Assembly: GCF_009852415.1 (NCBI RefSeq)
Contig: NZ_WOXS01000002.1
Span: 6,860,001-6,924,000, forward strand
DNA: 64,000 nt
Direction of reading: 5' to 3'
Source of the DNA: Streptomyces sp. Tu 3180
GTDB taxonomy: Bacteria > Actinomycetota > Actinomycetes > Streptomycetales > Streptomycetaceae
Shown: one piece after another, positions 25,279 to 33,580 of the stretch
How the letters are laid out: every line of letters starts with the position of its first letter
Position numbering within the stretch: position 1 is the first letter of the stretch
The notes under the pieces: model-generated
The model's database searches: none
The model's input: only the letters and a program-made list of their open reading frames with translations
What the model was told of the DNA's origin: nothing
Translations under genes and position numbers: made by a program

Positions 25279-27279
25279 ATGGAGATCGTGACGACGATCC
25301 GACGTGAGGTACTGACGCTGCCCGCCGCACACCTGGGCCCCGACAACCCGCTGCCCCCGCTGCGGCCCCTCGACGAGGTGCACCGCATCGAGGACCGCGA
25401 CAGGCAGGACCTGCCGCGCGACATGGCCCGGCAGATCGGCTGCGCACCCCTGCGCAGCCTGCTGCCCGTCCGCGTCCGCGACGGCTACGACCGCCGGCGC
25501 GAGCCGCGCCCGGTCGACGCCCTCGTGATCGAGAACGACCGGCTGCGCGCCACCGTGCTGCCCGCCCTCGGCGGCCGCGTCGGCTCCCTCGTCCACAAGC
25601 CCACCGGCCGTGAACTCCTCTACCGCAACCCGGTGTTCCAGCCCGCCAACTTCGCCCTCAACGGCGCCTGGTTCTCCGGCGGCATCGAGTGGAACATCGG
25701 CGCCACCGGCCACACCACCCTGTCCTGCTCACCCGTGCACGCCGCCCGCGTCCCCGCCCCCGACGGCGGGGAGATGCTCCGCCTGTGGGAGTGGGAGCGG
25801 CTGCGCGACCTGCCCTTCCAGGTCGACCTGTGGCTCCCGGAGGGCTCGGACTTCCTGTACGCCGGGGTCCGGATCCGCAATCCGCACGAGAAGCCGGTGC
25901 CGACGTACTGGTGGTCCAACACCGCCGTCCCCGAGGACCGCCGCGTCCTCGCCCCCGCCGAGGAGGCCTGGCACTTCGGCTACGGGCGCCGGCTGCGCCG
26001 GGTGCCCGTCCCGGTGCACGACGGCGTCGACCGCACCTACCCACCCCACAGCACCTACGCGGCCGACTACTTCTACGAGCTGCCCGAGCGGCGCAGGCGG
26101 TGGATCGCCGCCCTGGACGCCGACGGCCACGGTCTCGTGCAGACCTCGACCGACGCGCTGCGCGGCCGGAAGCTGTTCGTGTGGGGGAGGGGACCCGGAG
26201 GGCGGCGCTGGCAGGAGTGGCTCACCGAGCCCGGCACCGGCGGCTACTGCGAGATCCAGGCCGGGCTCGCCCGCACCCAGCTGGAACACGTCCGCCTCGA
26301 GGCCGGGAGCGAGGTGTCCTGGCTGGAGGCGTACGGCCCCCTCGACGCACGGCCGGACGGGGAGTGGACCGGCGTGCTGCGCGAGGCGGAGGACCGGCTC
26401 GAGGCGGTCCTGCCCCGCGCCGGCGTCGACGCCGCGCACGCCGCCTGGCGGCCGTACGCCGACACCGAACCAGGCGAGAGGCTCGCCACCGGTTCCGGCT
26501 GGGGCGCGCTGGAGGTGCTGCGGGCCGGCTGGAAACTGCCCGGCACGCCCTTCGACGAGGCCACCCTGGGCGAGGAGCAGGAGCCCTGGCTGCACCTGCT
26601 GCGCGCCGGATCCCTCCCCGAACCGGCGGACGGCCGGCCGCCGGGCGGGACGCTGGTCGCCCCGCACTGGCGGGACATGCTCGAGACGGCGCCCGCGACC
26701 CCGCCCTCCGGGCGGGGGGACTCCCGTCTCGCCGCGCTCACCGAGTACCACCTCGGCGTCGCCCAGTGGCACGCCGGTGACCTCGCGCAGGCGGTGCGCA
26801 GCTGGGAGCGGGGGCTGCGGCACGCCCCGTCGGCGTGGCCGGTGCTGCGCTGCCTCGCGGTCGCCGACCAGGAGGCCCGCCACCCCGAGCGGGCCGCGGA
26901 GCGCTACGCGCGGGCCTTCGACGAGCTGTGCCGGGAGCGCCGCGAGGCCGGCGACGAGGACGGCTCCTGGACCGCCGCCACCGCCGCGCTCGGGCGGGAG
27001 GCGATCGAGGCGCTGCTCGCCGCGGGACGCACGGCGGACGCGCGGTCCGTGTGGACGCGGCTGGACCCCGGGACCCGGGCGCGCGGACGGTTCCGGCTGG
27101 TCGAGGCGGGGCTGCTGCTCGCCGAGGGACGGCGCGAGGAGGCCCGCGCCGTGTTCGACGCGGGCTTCGAGGTCGCCGACCTGCGGGAGGGGGACGAGGC
27201 CGTCGGGCGGCTGTGGAACGGGCTCACCGGCGAACCGCTGCCGCGGCGCTACGACTTCCGCATGCGGCCCGCGCCCTGA
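25279..27279 (+). CDS. DUF5107-type carbohydrate-related protein with C-terminal TPR-like repeats
   Basis: A 666-aa cytosolic protein. Residues about 45-370 match the DUF5107 family, whose aldose-epimerase-like (galactose-mutarotase) beta-sandwich is suggested by V-L-P-A-L-G-G-R-V-G-S-L, G-G-I-E-W-N-I-G, Y-W-W-S-N-T-A-V-P and Q-A-G-L-A-R-T-Q. Residues about 480-640 are helical, with A-V-R-S-W-E-R-G-L-R and A-E-R-Y-A-R-A-F-D units that look like tetratricopeptide repeats. Members occur with glycoside-degradation genes, but no reaction is proven to my knowledge. The only sugar-linked neighbour is the enolase-superfamily gene, 1 kb away on the other strand. Confidence 0.8.
   Translation: MEIVTTIRREVLTLPAAHLGPDNPLPPLRPLDEVHRIEDRDRQDLPRDMARQIGCAPLRSLLPVRVRDGYDRRREPRPVDALVIENDRLRATVLPALGGRVGSLVHKPTGRELLYRNPVFQPANFALNGAWFSGGIEWNIGATGHTTLSCSPVHAARVPAPDGGEMLRLWEWERLRDLPFQVDLWLPEGSDFLYAGVRIRNPHEKPVPTYWWSNTAVPEDRRVLAPAEEAWHFGYGRRLRRVPVPVHDGVDRTYPPHSTYAADYFYELPERRRRWIAALDADGHGLVQTSTDALRGRKLFVWGRGPGGRRWQEWLTEPGTGGYCEIQAGLARTQLEHVRLEAGSEVSWLEAYGPLDARPDGEWTGVLREAEDRLEAVLPRAGVDAAHAAWRPYADTEPGERLATGSGWGALEVLRAGWKLPGTPFDEATLGEEQEPWLHLLRAGSLPEPADGRPPGGTLVAPHWRDMLETAPATPPSGRGDSRLAALTEYHLGVAQWHAGDLAQAVRSWERGLRHAPSAWPVLRCLAVADQEARHPERAAERYARAFDELCRERREAGDEDGSWTAATAALGREAIEALLAAGRTADARSVWTRLDPGTRARGRFRLVEAGLLLAEGRREEARAVFDAGFEVADLREGDEAVGRLWNGLTGEPLPRRYDFRMRPAP
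26701..26725. repeat. GC-rich interspersed palindrome, weak copy (inside DUF5107 gene)
   Basis: CCGCCC-TCC-GGGCGG followed by GGGGACTCCCG, in frame in a Pro/Gly/Arg-rich loop between the sugar-binding and TPR-like parts. It resembles copy 18613-18642 but is shorter; membership of the family is tentative. Confidence 0.3.
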
Positions 27280-27286
27280 GCGGCCG

Positions 27287-27634
27287 TCAGGCGCGGCGGT
27301 CCGCGTACTCGTAGACCGCCCCGTCGGGGTGGCGCGCGATGAGGTTGCGGCCCACCGGCGTGGGGACCGGGCCCGCGATGATGTCGGCGCCCATCTCCGC
27401 GAGCACCCGGCGGGTCTCCTCCACGTCCTGCACCGCGATGGTCGCCGCGACCCGGCGCAGCACCTCCAGTTCGGCCGCGGGGCCGCTCATCAGCAGGAAG
27501 CAGCCCACCGCGGCCACCTGGACGCCGCCCCGCTCGAACCGCAGGGCCCGGCCGCCCGCCAGACGCTCGTAGAAGGGGATGGCGGTCTCGATGTCGTCGA
27601 CGCAGACGCGCAGTGTGGCACCCAGAATCTCCAT
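27287..27634 (-). CDS. VOC superfamily (glyoxalase/bleomycin-resistance-like) protein
   Basis: A 115-aa single-domain protein with the paired beta-alpha-beta-beta-beta modules of the vicinal oxygen chelate fold. It opens M-E-I-L-G-A-T-L-R-V-C-V-D-D-I-E-T-A-I-P-F-Y-E-R-L and ends I-A-R-H-P-D-G-A-V-Y-E-Y. The late R-H-P-D-G-x-x-x-E-Y/L segment is the usual metal-Glu region. The typical first metal His is absent at the N-terminus, so it may be a binding protein and not a metalloenzyme. Its stop lies 7 bp from the convergent DUF5107 stop. Substrate is unknown. Confidence 0.75.
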   Translation of the reverse strand: MEILGATLRVCVDDIETAIPFYERLAGGRALRFERGGVQVAAVGCFLLMSGPAAELEVLRRVAATIAVQDVEETRRVLAEMGADIIAGPVPTPVGRNLIARHPDGAVYEYADRRA

Positions 27635-27742
27635 GGACACGAGCCTAGTTGGGGCGGACCGGGCCGGGGACCGCTCCCGGACGGTCTCCACACCCCGCCC
27701 CCGGCGGCGTTACGCGTCCCGGCCCCCGGGTACCCGGCGGCC

Positions 27743-28216
27743 ATGCAGCGCTTGGAGCACTTGGAGCATCTGGACAAGCACCTGGTCGACGAGTTGGCCC
27801 AGGTGGCGCGCGAGACCGTCCGCGACGAACTGCGCGAACAGACCCGCAAGCAGCGGCGCAAGGCCGCGCTGTACGCCGCGTCCGGCGCCGTGGCCCTGTA
27901 CGCGGGCGCGGCCGTCGCCCTGGCCGTGGGGCTCGCGCTCGCCCTGGTCCTGCCGGACTGGGCCGCCGCGCTGATCACGGCAGTCCTCCTGGGCGCCCTC
28001 GCCCACGCCCTGCGCGGCGCCGCCCGGCCCTCGGCCCCCCGGCCCGCCCCGGGGCCGGCCGCCGTCCCCGGACAGCGGCACGCGGCCCCCGGTGCCACCG
28101 CGGCCCCGGTTCCGCCGATGCCGTCCTTCCCGCCCGCCACGGGCGCCGCACCGCCGCGACGGCCGGACGCCGGCGCCGGTGACGGCGGTGAGGGCCCCGG
28201 AGCGCCGCGGGCGTGA
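27743..28216 (+). CDS. Small membrane protein, holin-like/coiled N-terminus and Pro/Ala-rich tail
   Basis: A 157-aa protein with three parts. Residues 1-40 form a charged helix (E-H-L-E-H-L-D-K-H-L and R-D-E-L-R-E-Q-T-R-K-Q-R-R-K). Two closely spaced transmembrane helices follow at about residues 43-65 and 70-92 (L-Y-A-G-A-A-V-A-L-A-V-G-L-A-L-A-L and W-A-A-A-L-I-T-A-V-L-L-G). The last 65 residues are a low-complexity Pro/Ala tail. The layout resembles the phage-holin-like DUF1469 (Phage_holin_3_6) proteins common in actinobacteria. No function is established. The upstream gene is divergent, and the shared region holds its promoter. Confidence 0.6.
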   Translation: MQRLEHLEHLDKHLVDELAQVARETVRDELREQTRKQRRKAALYAASGAVALYAGAAVALAVGLALALVLPDWAAALITAVLLGALAHALRGAARPSAPRPAPGPAAVPGQRHAAPGATAAPVPPMPSFPPATGAAPPRRPDAGAGDGGEGPGAPRA

Positions 28217-28283
28217 CGCCCCGTGACCGGGGCGGAGCGGCCGCCGCGCCCGTCGTCGGCCGCCCGCCGGCTGACCCGCCCCG

Positions 28284-28305
28284 CCCGTCCGGTGCACCGG
28301 ACGGG
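28284..28305. terminator. Palindromic bidirectional terminator
   Basis: A 22-bp perfect palindrome (CCCGTCCGGTG and its complement) lies between two convergent genes, 3 bp before the enolase-superfamily stop. It should end both transcripts. Confidence 0.65.
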
Positions 28306-28307
28306 GC

Positions 28308-29399
28308 CTAGCCCACCCGGTACTCCGTCACGTCCTGCGCGCGCAGCGTCAGACCGTGACCGAGGCCCCGGGCGGGCGTGACCGTGCCGCCCGCGGGGTC
28401 CAGTGCGCCGTCGAAGAGCATGTCCTCGACGCGGACGTGGTCGTGGAACCACTCGATGTGCCGCAGGTTCGGGACGGCCGCCGCGACCGCCGCGTGGGCG
28501 TGCGGGGCGCAGTGCGCGGAGACCTCCAGACCGTGGGCCTCGGCCAGGGCCGCCGCGCGCAGGAACCCGGTCACACCGCCGCAGCGCGTCGCGTCCACCA
28601 GGAGGCAGTCCACCGCCCCGGCCGTGATCATGCGCGCGAAGTACGGCAGGTCGAACCCGTACTCCCCGGCGGTCACATCGCTCACCACCGCGTCGCGGAC
28701 CAGCCGCAGCCCGGTCAGGTCGTCCGAGGACACCGGCTCCTCGAACCAGCCCACCCCGTGCTCGGCCAGGACGCGGCCGACCCGCACCGCCTGCTTGCGG
28801 GTGTAGGCCCCGTCGGCGTCGACGTAGAGCTCGGCGTGTTCGCCGATGACGTGCCGGGCGGTCCGCACCCGGTGCAGATCGCGCACCACCTCCCGGCCCC
28901 AGCCCTCACCGACCTTGATCTTCACGCGCGGGATGTGCTGCCCGTGCACCCAGCCGTTGAGCTGCGCGGCCATGTGCGTGTCGTGGTACGTCGTGAACCC
29001 GCCGCTGCCGTACACCGGCACCCGCTCCCTGCGCGCCCCCAGCAGCCGCACCAGGGGAAGCTCCAGCAGGCGCGCCTTGAGGTCCCACAGGGCGATGTCC
29101 AGCGCCGAGATCGCGCAGGACGCGATGCCCGGGCGTCCGATGTCGCGGACCGAGCGGCACATCGCGTCGTGCGCGGCCGGGATGTCCAGCGCGCTCCGGC
29201 CCTCCACCAGCGGGGCGAGGTGCCCCTCGAGGAAGTCGCCGACCGCGGGCGGGCCGTACGTCCAGCCGGTGCCGGTCGCGCCGCCCGCCGACACCTCGGC
29301 GATCACCACCGTCGTGGCCTCCCAGGCCAGCGTGGAGTCCGCCTCCGGGGCGTCGGTCGGCACCGTGTACACGGAGACGCCGGGTCGGTGCAGTTCCAT
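28308..29399 (-). CDS. Enolase superfamily (mandelate racemase / muconate lactonizing type) protein
   Basis: A 363-aa TIM-barrel enzyme that would abstract an alpha-proton from a carboxylate, often a sugar acid. The catalytic Lys motif V-K-I-K-V-G is at about residue 160. Metal ligands appear in order: D-A-D-G-A-Y (about residue 194), W-F-E-E-P-V (about 219) and A-G-E-Y-G-F-D (about 245). A C-terminal A-H-C-A-P-H-A-H segment (about residue 300) may supply the His. The N-terminal capping domain is complete. Substrate cannot be told; acid-sugar dehydratases and racemases are both possible. It starts 2 bp after the decayed oxidoreductase gene, so the two were one operon. Confidence 0.82.
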   Translation of the reverse strand: MELHRPGVSVYTVPTDAPEADSTLAWEATTVVIAEVSAGGATGTGWTYGPPAVGDFLEGHLAPLVEGRSALDIPAAHDAMCRSVRDIGRPGIASCAISALDIALWDLKARLLELPLVRLLGARRERVPVYGSGGFTTYHDTHMAAQLNGWVHGQHIPRVKIKVGEGWGREVVRDLHRVRTARHVIGEHAELYVDADGAYTRKQAVRVGRVLAEHGVGWFEEPVSSDDLTGLRLVRDAVVSDVTAGEYGFDLPYFARMITAGAVDCLLVDATRCGGVTGFLRAAALAEAHGLEVSAHCAPHAHAAVAAAVPNLRHIEWFHDHVRVEDMLFDGALDPAGGTVTPARGLGHGLTLRAQDVTEYRVG

Positions 29400-29401
29400 C
29401 G

Positions 29402-30034
29402 TCAGCCGCTCCTCCGCCTCGTCGTCGGCCCTTCCTCCTGGCGGTGCACGGTGCGCACGCACTCCTCCCGGTCGGTGCCGTGGCAGACCTCGGTGCCGCC
29501 GCTCACCGGATTGCCGCCGCCCCCGCCCGTGGGGGGTGCCCCCACGCCCCTCGGGCCGTGGGGGAGGTACTGCTCCGCCACCGAGGCGTCCGGCATCGTC
29601 GTGACGTAGCCGTCGCCGACCCGGGCCGCGAGCTTGGTCGCCGCCGGGCCGGAACCGGGGATGCCGATCGGCACGGGCTCGTCCGGCAGGGTGCGGAGCC
29701 GGGCGTTCTCCACCGTGCAGTGCGTGCCGTGGTGGTCGGCCTCCTCGCCCGTGAACAGCCGGCGCATCACCTGGATGGCCTCCTCCAGCACCTCCAGCCG
29801 TACGTGCGCGGTCGGGCAGGTCACCGCCGTCTCCACCGGCAGGGACACCGCCTCGGACAGCGCGCCGATCACCGACCGCACGAAGGGACTCTGCCCCTGT
29901 CCGTCGCTCCACGGGTGGGAGTGGTCCGAGATCCACGGACTCCGGAACCCGGCCTGCTCGGCCGTCCGCGCCTGCTCGACCAGCTCGGCGGGGCCGTACT
30001 GCTCGCACGGGAGGAAGCAGCCGTACTCGGGCAT
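29402..30034 (-). pseudogene. Decayed LLM-class F420/flavin-dependent oxidoreductase (TIGR03557-like)
   Basis: The 210-codon frame begins with the clear family start M-P-E-Y-G-C-F-L-P-C-E-Q-Y-G-P-A-E-L and W-I-S-D-H-S-H-P-W. After A-V-T-C-P-T it jumps straight to V-R-L-E-V-L-E-E-A. About 40 residues that normally include the G-x-G-x-G-E-A-L-N-E-H segment are missing, apparently by an in-frame deletion. Near the end an interspersed palindrome (29531-29570) adds a Gly/Pro stretch, and the protein stops about 100 residues early. Family members are about 320 aa and use F420 or FMN. The remaining sequence should not make a working barrel, so I call it a pseudogene although the frame is open. Confidence 0.75.
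29531..29570. repeat. GC-rich interspersed palindrome, copy 4 (inside decayed oxidoreductase)
   Basis: GGGGGGTGCCCCCACG, a short CCCCTCGGGC-type loop, then CGTGGGGGAGGT. The arms CCCCCACG (29539-29546) and CGTGGGGG (29557-29564) pair perfectly. It is read in frame as H-G-P-R-G-V-G-A-P-P-T, interrupting the conserved C-terminal half of the protein. Confidence 0.65.
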
Positions 30035-30176
30035 GGGGGGCGCCTCCGGGACGTGGGAGGTCCGGGTCCGGACCCGGGTACCCGGGGGGCCGGGCGGCAA
30101 CCGGCGGACGTTTGGCGCCCCCGGCCGGGGGGACGCGGAAGTCTCCCGAGGTACGCGACAGCGCCGGAGGCGAACC

Positions 30177-31721
30177 GTGAGTCGACCCCGCATAGTGATC
30201 GTCGGTGCCGGCTTCGCCGGGTACCGCACGGCCCGGGCCCTGTCCCGGCTGGCCCGGGGCCGGGCCGAGATCGTCCTGCTGAACCCGACCGACTACTTCC
30301 TGTACCTGCCCCTGCTGCCCCAGGTCGCCGCCGGCATCCTGGAGCCGCGCCGCGTCACGATCTCCCTGTCCGGCACGCTGCCGCACGTGCGGCTGGTGCT
30401 GGGAGAGGCCGACCGCATCGACCTCGACGGGCGGACCGTGCACTACACGAGCCCCGAGGGCGGGGGCGGCACCCTCGCCTACGACCGGCTGGTGCTCGCG
30501 GCCGGCAGCGTCAACAAGCTGCTGCCCATCCCCGGCGTCGCCGAGCACGCGCACGGCTTCCGCGGCCTGCCCGAGGCGCTGTACCTGCGCGACCACGTGA
30601 CCCGGCAGGTGGAGCTCGCGGCCTCCTCCGACGACCCGAAGAGCTGTGCCGCCCGCTGCACCTTCGTGGTGGTCGGCGCCGGCTACACCGGCACCGAAGT
30701 CGCCGCGCACGGGCAGCTGTTCACCGACGCGCAGGTGAGCAGGCACCCCATGCGCACGGGCATGCGGCCGCGCTGGCTGCTGCTGGACGTCGCCGACCGG
30801 GTCCTGCCCGAACTGGACGAACGGCTCTCGCGCACCGCCGACAAGGTGCTGCGCGAACGGGGCGTGGACGTGCGCATGGGCACCTCCGTGAAGGAGGCCA
30901 CGCACGACGGAGTGCTGCTGACCGACGGCGAGTTCGTCGAGACCCGCACGCTGGTGTGGTGCGTCGGCGTGCGGCCCGACCCGCTCGTCGAGTCCCTGGG
31001 ACTGCCCATGGAACGCGGCCGGCTGCTCGTCGACCCGCACCTGCGGGTGCCGGGCCGGCCGGAGGTGTTCGCCTGCGGCGACGCGGCCGCGGTGCCCGAC
31101 CTGGAGAAGCCCGGGGCGTACACCCCGATGACGGCGCAGCACGCCTGGCGGCAGGGCAAGGTCTGCGCGCACAACGTCGCCGCGTCGTTCGGCGACGGCG
31201 AGCGGCGCGCCTACCGCCACAAGGACATGGGGTTCGTGGTGGACCTGGGCGGCGTCAAGGCCGCCGCCAACCCGCTCGGCGTGCACCTGACCGGGCCGGC
31301 CGCGGGGGCGGTCACCCGCGGCTACCACCTCGCGGCGATGCCGGGCAACCGGGTGCGGGTCGCCGCCGACTGGCTCCTGGACGCCGTACTGCCGCGCCAG
31401 GCGGTGCAGTTGGGGCTCGTACGGTCGTGGTCGGTGCCCCTGGACACGGCGTCCCCGGAACTGGCGCGGGTACCGGGCGGACCGGGGCGGGAACAGGGGG
31501 GCGCGGAGGCGTCCGGCGCCGGGCCCGCGAAGAACCGGGACCGGCCCGGCGGCGAGCCCGCGGGGAGCCGGCCCGGCGGTGAACCGGCGAAGGACCGGCC
31601 CGCGCGGAACCAGCCCGTTCCCGCGCCGCCCGCCGATCAGCCGCCCCCGGGCTCCGGCGCCGCTCCGGGCCCCGTCAAGCGCACCGACACCCCTGCCGAC
31701 CCTGTCGAAGGAGACTCATGA
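30177..31721 (+). CDS. Type II NADH dehydrogenase-like FAD oxidoreductase
   Basis: A 514-aa two-dinucleotide-binding flavoprotein of the NDH-2 family, which passes electrons from NADH to quinone without pumping protons. The FAD motif I-V-I-V-G-A-G-F-A-G is at residues 6-15. The NADH motif V-V-V-G-A-G-Y-T-G-T-E comes near residue 163, and the second FAD segment V-F-A-C-G-D-A-A-A-V near 297. The last 85 residues are a Gly/Pro/Arg-rich disordered tail in place of the usual amphipathic membrane helix. The GTG at 30177 has a GGAGG site 6 bp upstream. Its stop overlaps the transketolase start as ATGA. Confidence 0.88.
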   Translation: MSRPRIVIVGAGFAGYRTARALSRLARGRAEIVLLNPTDYFLYLPLLPQVAAGILEPRRVTISLSGTLPHVRLVLGEADRIDLDGRTVHYTSPEGGGGTLAYDRLVLAAGSVNKLLPIPGVAEHAHGFRGLPEALYLRDHVTRQVELAASSDDPKSCAARCTFVVVGAGYTGTEVAAHGQLFTDAQVSRHPMRTGMRPRWLLLDVADRVLPELDERLSRTADKVLRERGVDVRMGTSVKEATHDGVLLTDGEFVETRTLVWCVGVRPDPLVESLGLPMERGRLLVDPHLRVPGRPEVFACGDAAAVPDLEKPGAYTPMTAQHAWRQGKVCAHNVAASFGDGERRAYRHKDMGFVVDLGGVKAAANPLGVHLTGPAAGAVTRGYHLAAMPGNRVRVAADWLLDAVLPRQAVQLGLVRSWSVPLDTASPELARVPGGPGREQGGAEASGAGPAKNRDRPGGEPAGSRPGGEPAKDRPARNQPVPAPPADQPPPGSGAAPGPVKRTDTPADPVEGDS

Positions 31722-33580
31722 ACACCGGTGAACTCGTCGAGCTCGCACAGCAGCTGCGCGTGGACAGCGTCCGCGCCGCGGCCGCCGCGGGCTCCGGGCA
31801 CCCCACGTCCTCGATGTCGGCGGCGGACCTGACGGCCGTGCTGTTCGCCCGCCACTTCCGCTACGACTTCGACCGGCCCGACCACCCGGGCAACGACCGC
31901 TTCGTCCTCTCCAAGGGGCACGCCTCGCCCCTGATGTACGCGGTCTACAAGGCGGTCGGCGCCATCGACGACGAGGAGCTGCTCACCTTCCGTGAGCACG
32001 GCAGCCGCCTCGAGGGGCACCCCACGCCCCGGCGGCTGCCGTGGATCGAGACGGCCACCGGTTCGCTCGGCCAGGGGCTCCCGGTCGGCGTCGGCATCGC
32101 GCTGGCCGGGATGCGGCTGGAGCGCGCCGACTACCGGGTGTGGGTGCTGTGCGGCGACAGCGAGCTGGCCGAGGGGTCGGTCTGGGAGGCGGCCGAGCAG
32201 GCCGCGTACGAGCACCTGGACAACCTCACGGCGATCGTGGACGTCAACCGGCTCGGCCAGCGCGGCCCCACCCGGCACGGCCACGACCTCGACGCCTACG
32301 CCCGCCGCTTCCAGGCCTTCGGCTGGCACACCGTGGAGGTGGACGGCCACGACGTGGACGCCGTCGACCGCGCCTACGGGGAGGCCCTGTCCACCAGGGG
32401 CCAGCCCACCGCGATCCTCGCCCGCACGCTCAAGGGCAAGGGCGTCGAGGCCGTCCAGGACCGCGAGGGCCTGCACGGCAAGCCGCTGCCGGAGGCCGAG
32501 GACGCGATCGCCGAACTCGGCGGGCCGCGGGACCTGCGGATCCGGGTGCGGGTCCCGTCCGGCTCCGGCACGCCCGCGGCGGGGGCGCCGTCCGCCGGGA
32601 GCACCGCCTCCCTCGAACTCCCCCGCTGGGACAAGGGCGAGGAGGTGGCCACCCGGAACGCCTTCGGCGAGGCGCTCGCCGCCCTCGGCACCGCGCGCGG
32701 CGACGTCGTCGCCCTCGACGGGGAGGTCGGCGACTCCACGCGCGCGGAGTTCTTCGCCAAGGAGCACCCGGAGCGCTACTTCGAGTGCTACATCGCCGAG
32801 CAGCAGATGGTCGCCGCGGCGGTCGGCATGGCCGCGCGCGGCTGGGTGCCCTACGCCTCCACCTTCGCGGCCTTCCTGACCCGCGCCCACGACTTCATCC
32901 GCATGGCGTCGATCAGCGGCTCCCGCCTCAGCCTCGTCGGCTCGCACGCGGGTGTCGCGATCGGCCAGGACGGGCCCAGCCAGATGGGCCTGGAGGACCT
33001 GGCGATGATGCGGGCGGTGCACGGCTCGACCGTGCTGTACCCGTGCGACGCCAACCAGACCGCGCGGCTGGTCGCCCGGATGGCCGACCTCGACGGCATC
33101 CGCTACCTGCGCACCTCGCGCGGCGAGAGCGCGGTGATCTACGGGCCCGACGAGGAGTTCCCCGTCGGCGGCAGCAAGGTGCTGCGCTCCTCCGACCGCG
33201 ACCGGCTCACCCTCGTCGCGGCGGGCGTCACCGTGCCCGAGGCGCTGGCCGCCGCGGACGCCCTGGCGGAGCAGGGCATCGCCGCACGGGTCATCGACCT
33301 GTACTCGGTCAAGCCCGTCGACCGGGAGACCCTGCGCACGGCCGCCGAGGAGACCGGGTGCCTGGTGACCGTGGAGGACCACCACCCCGAGGGCGGCCTC
33401 GGCGACGCGGTCCTCGACGCCTTCGCCGACGGGCGCCCCGTACCGCGGCTGGTGCGGCTCGCCGTGCGGAACATGCCGGGTTCGGCCTCCCCGGACGAGC
33501 AGCTGCACGCCGCCGGCATCGACGCCGAGTCGATCGCGGCGGCCGGCCGGCTGCTGGTGGAGGAGGCGATCGTGCCGTGA
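31718..33580 (+). CDS. Transketolase
   Basis: Thiamine-diphosphate enzyme of the pentose phosphate pathway, transferring two-carbon units between sugar phosphates. The 620-aa chain is on one ORF, shorter than the usual 660-700 aa of plant and E. coli enzymes and closer to the animal-type length. The N-terminal S-G-H-P-T-S-S-M-S, the TPP-binding C-G-D-S-E-L-A-E-G-S-V-W-E-A region (GDS in place of GDG), the central E-Q-Q-M-V-A-A-A-V-G-M-A with the cofactor-activating Glu, and the C-terminal domain from about residue 480 are all present. A low-complexity Ser/Gly/Pro linker sits near residue 290. It is coupled to the NDH-2-like gene before it and to a LigD-type gene after it. Confidence 0.92.
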   Translation: MNTGELVELAQQLRVDSVRAAAAAGSGHPTSSMSAADLTAVLFARHFRYDFDRPDHPGNDRFVLSKGHASPLMYAVYKAVGAIDDEELLTFREHGSRLEGHPTPRRLPWIETATGSLGQGLPVGVGIALAGMRLERADYRVWVLCGDSELAEGSVWEAAEQAAYEHLDNLTAIVDVNRLGQRGPTRHGHDLDAYARRFQAFGWHTVEVDGHDVDAVDRAYGEALSTRGQPTAILARTLKGKGVEAVQDREGLHGKPLPEAEDAIAELGGPRDLRIRVRVPSGSGTPAAGAPSAGSTASLELPRWDKGEEVATRNAFGEALAALGTARGDVVALDGEVGDSTRAEFFAKEHPERYFECYIAEQQMVAAAVGMAARGWVPYASTFAAFLTRAHDFIRMASISGSRLSLVGSHAGVAIGQDGPSQMGLEDLAMMRAVHGSTVLYPCDANQTARLVARMADLDGIRYLRTSRGESAVIYGPDEEFPVGGSKVLRSSDRDRLTLVAAGVTVPEALAAADALAEQGIAARVIDLYSVKPVDRETLRTAAEETGCLVTVEDHHPEGGLGDAVLDAFADGRPVPRLVRLAVRNMPGSASPDEQLHAAGIDAESIAAAGRLLVEEAIVP

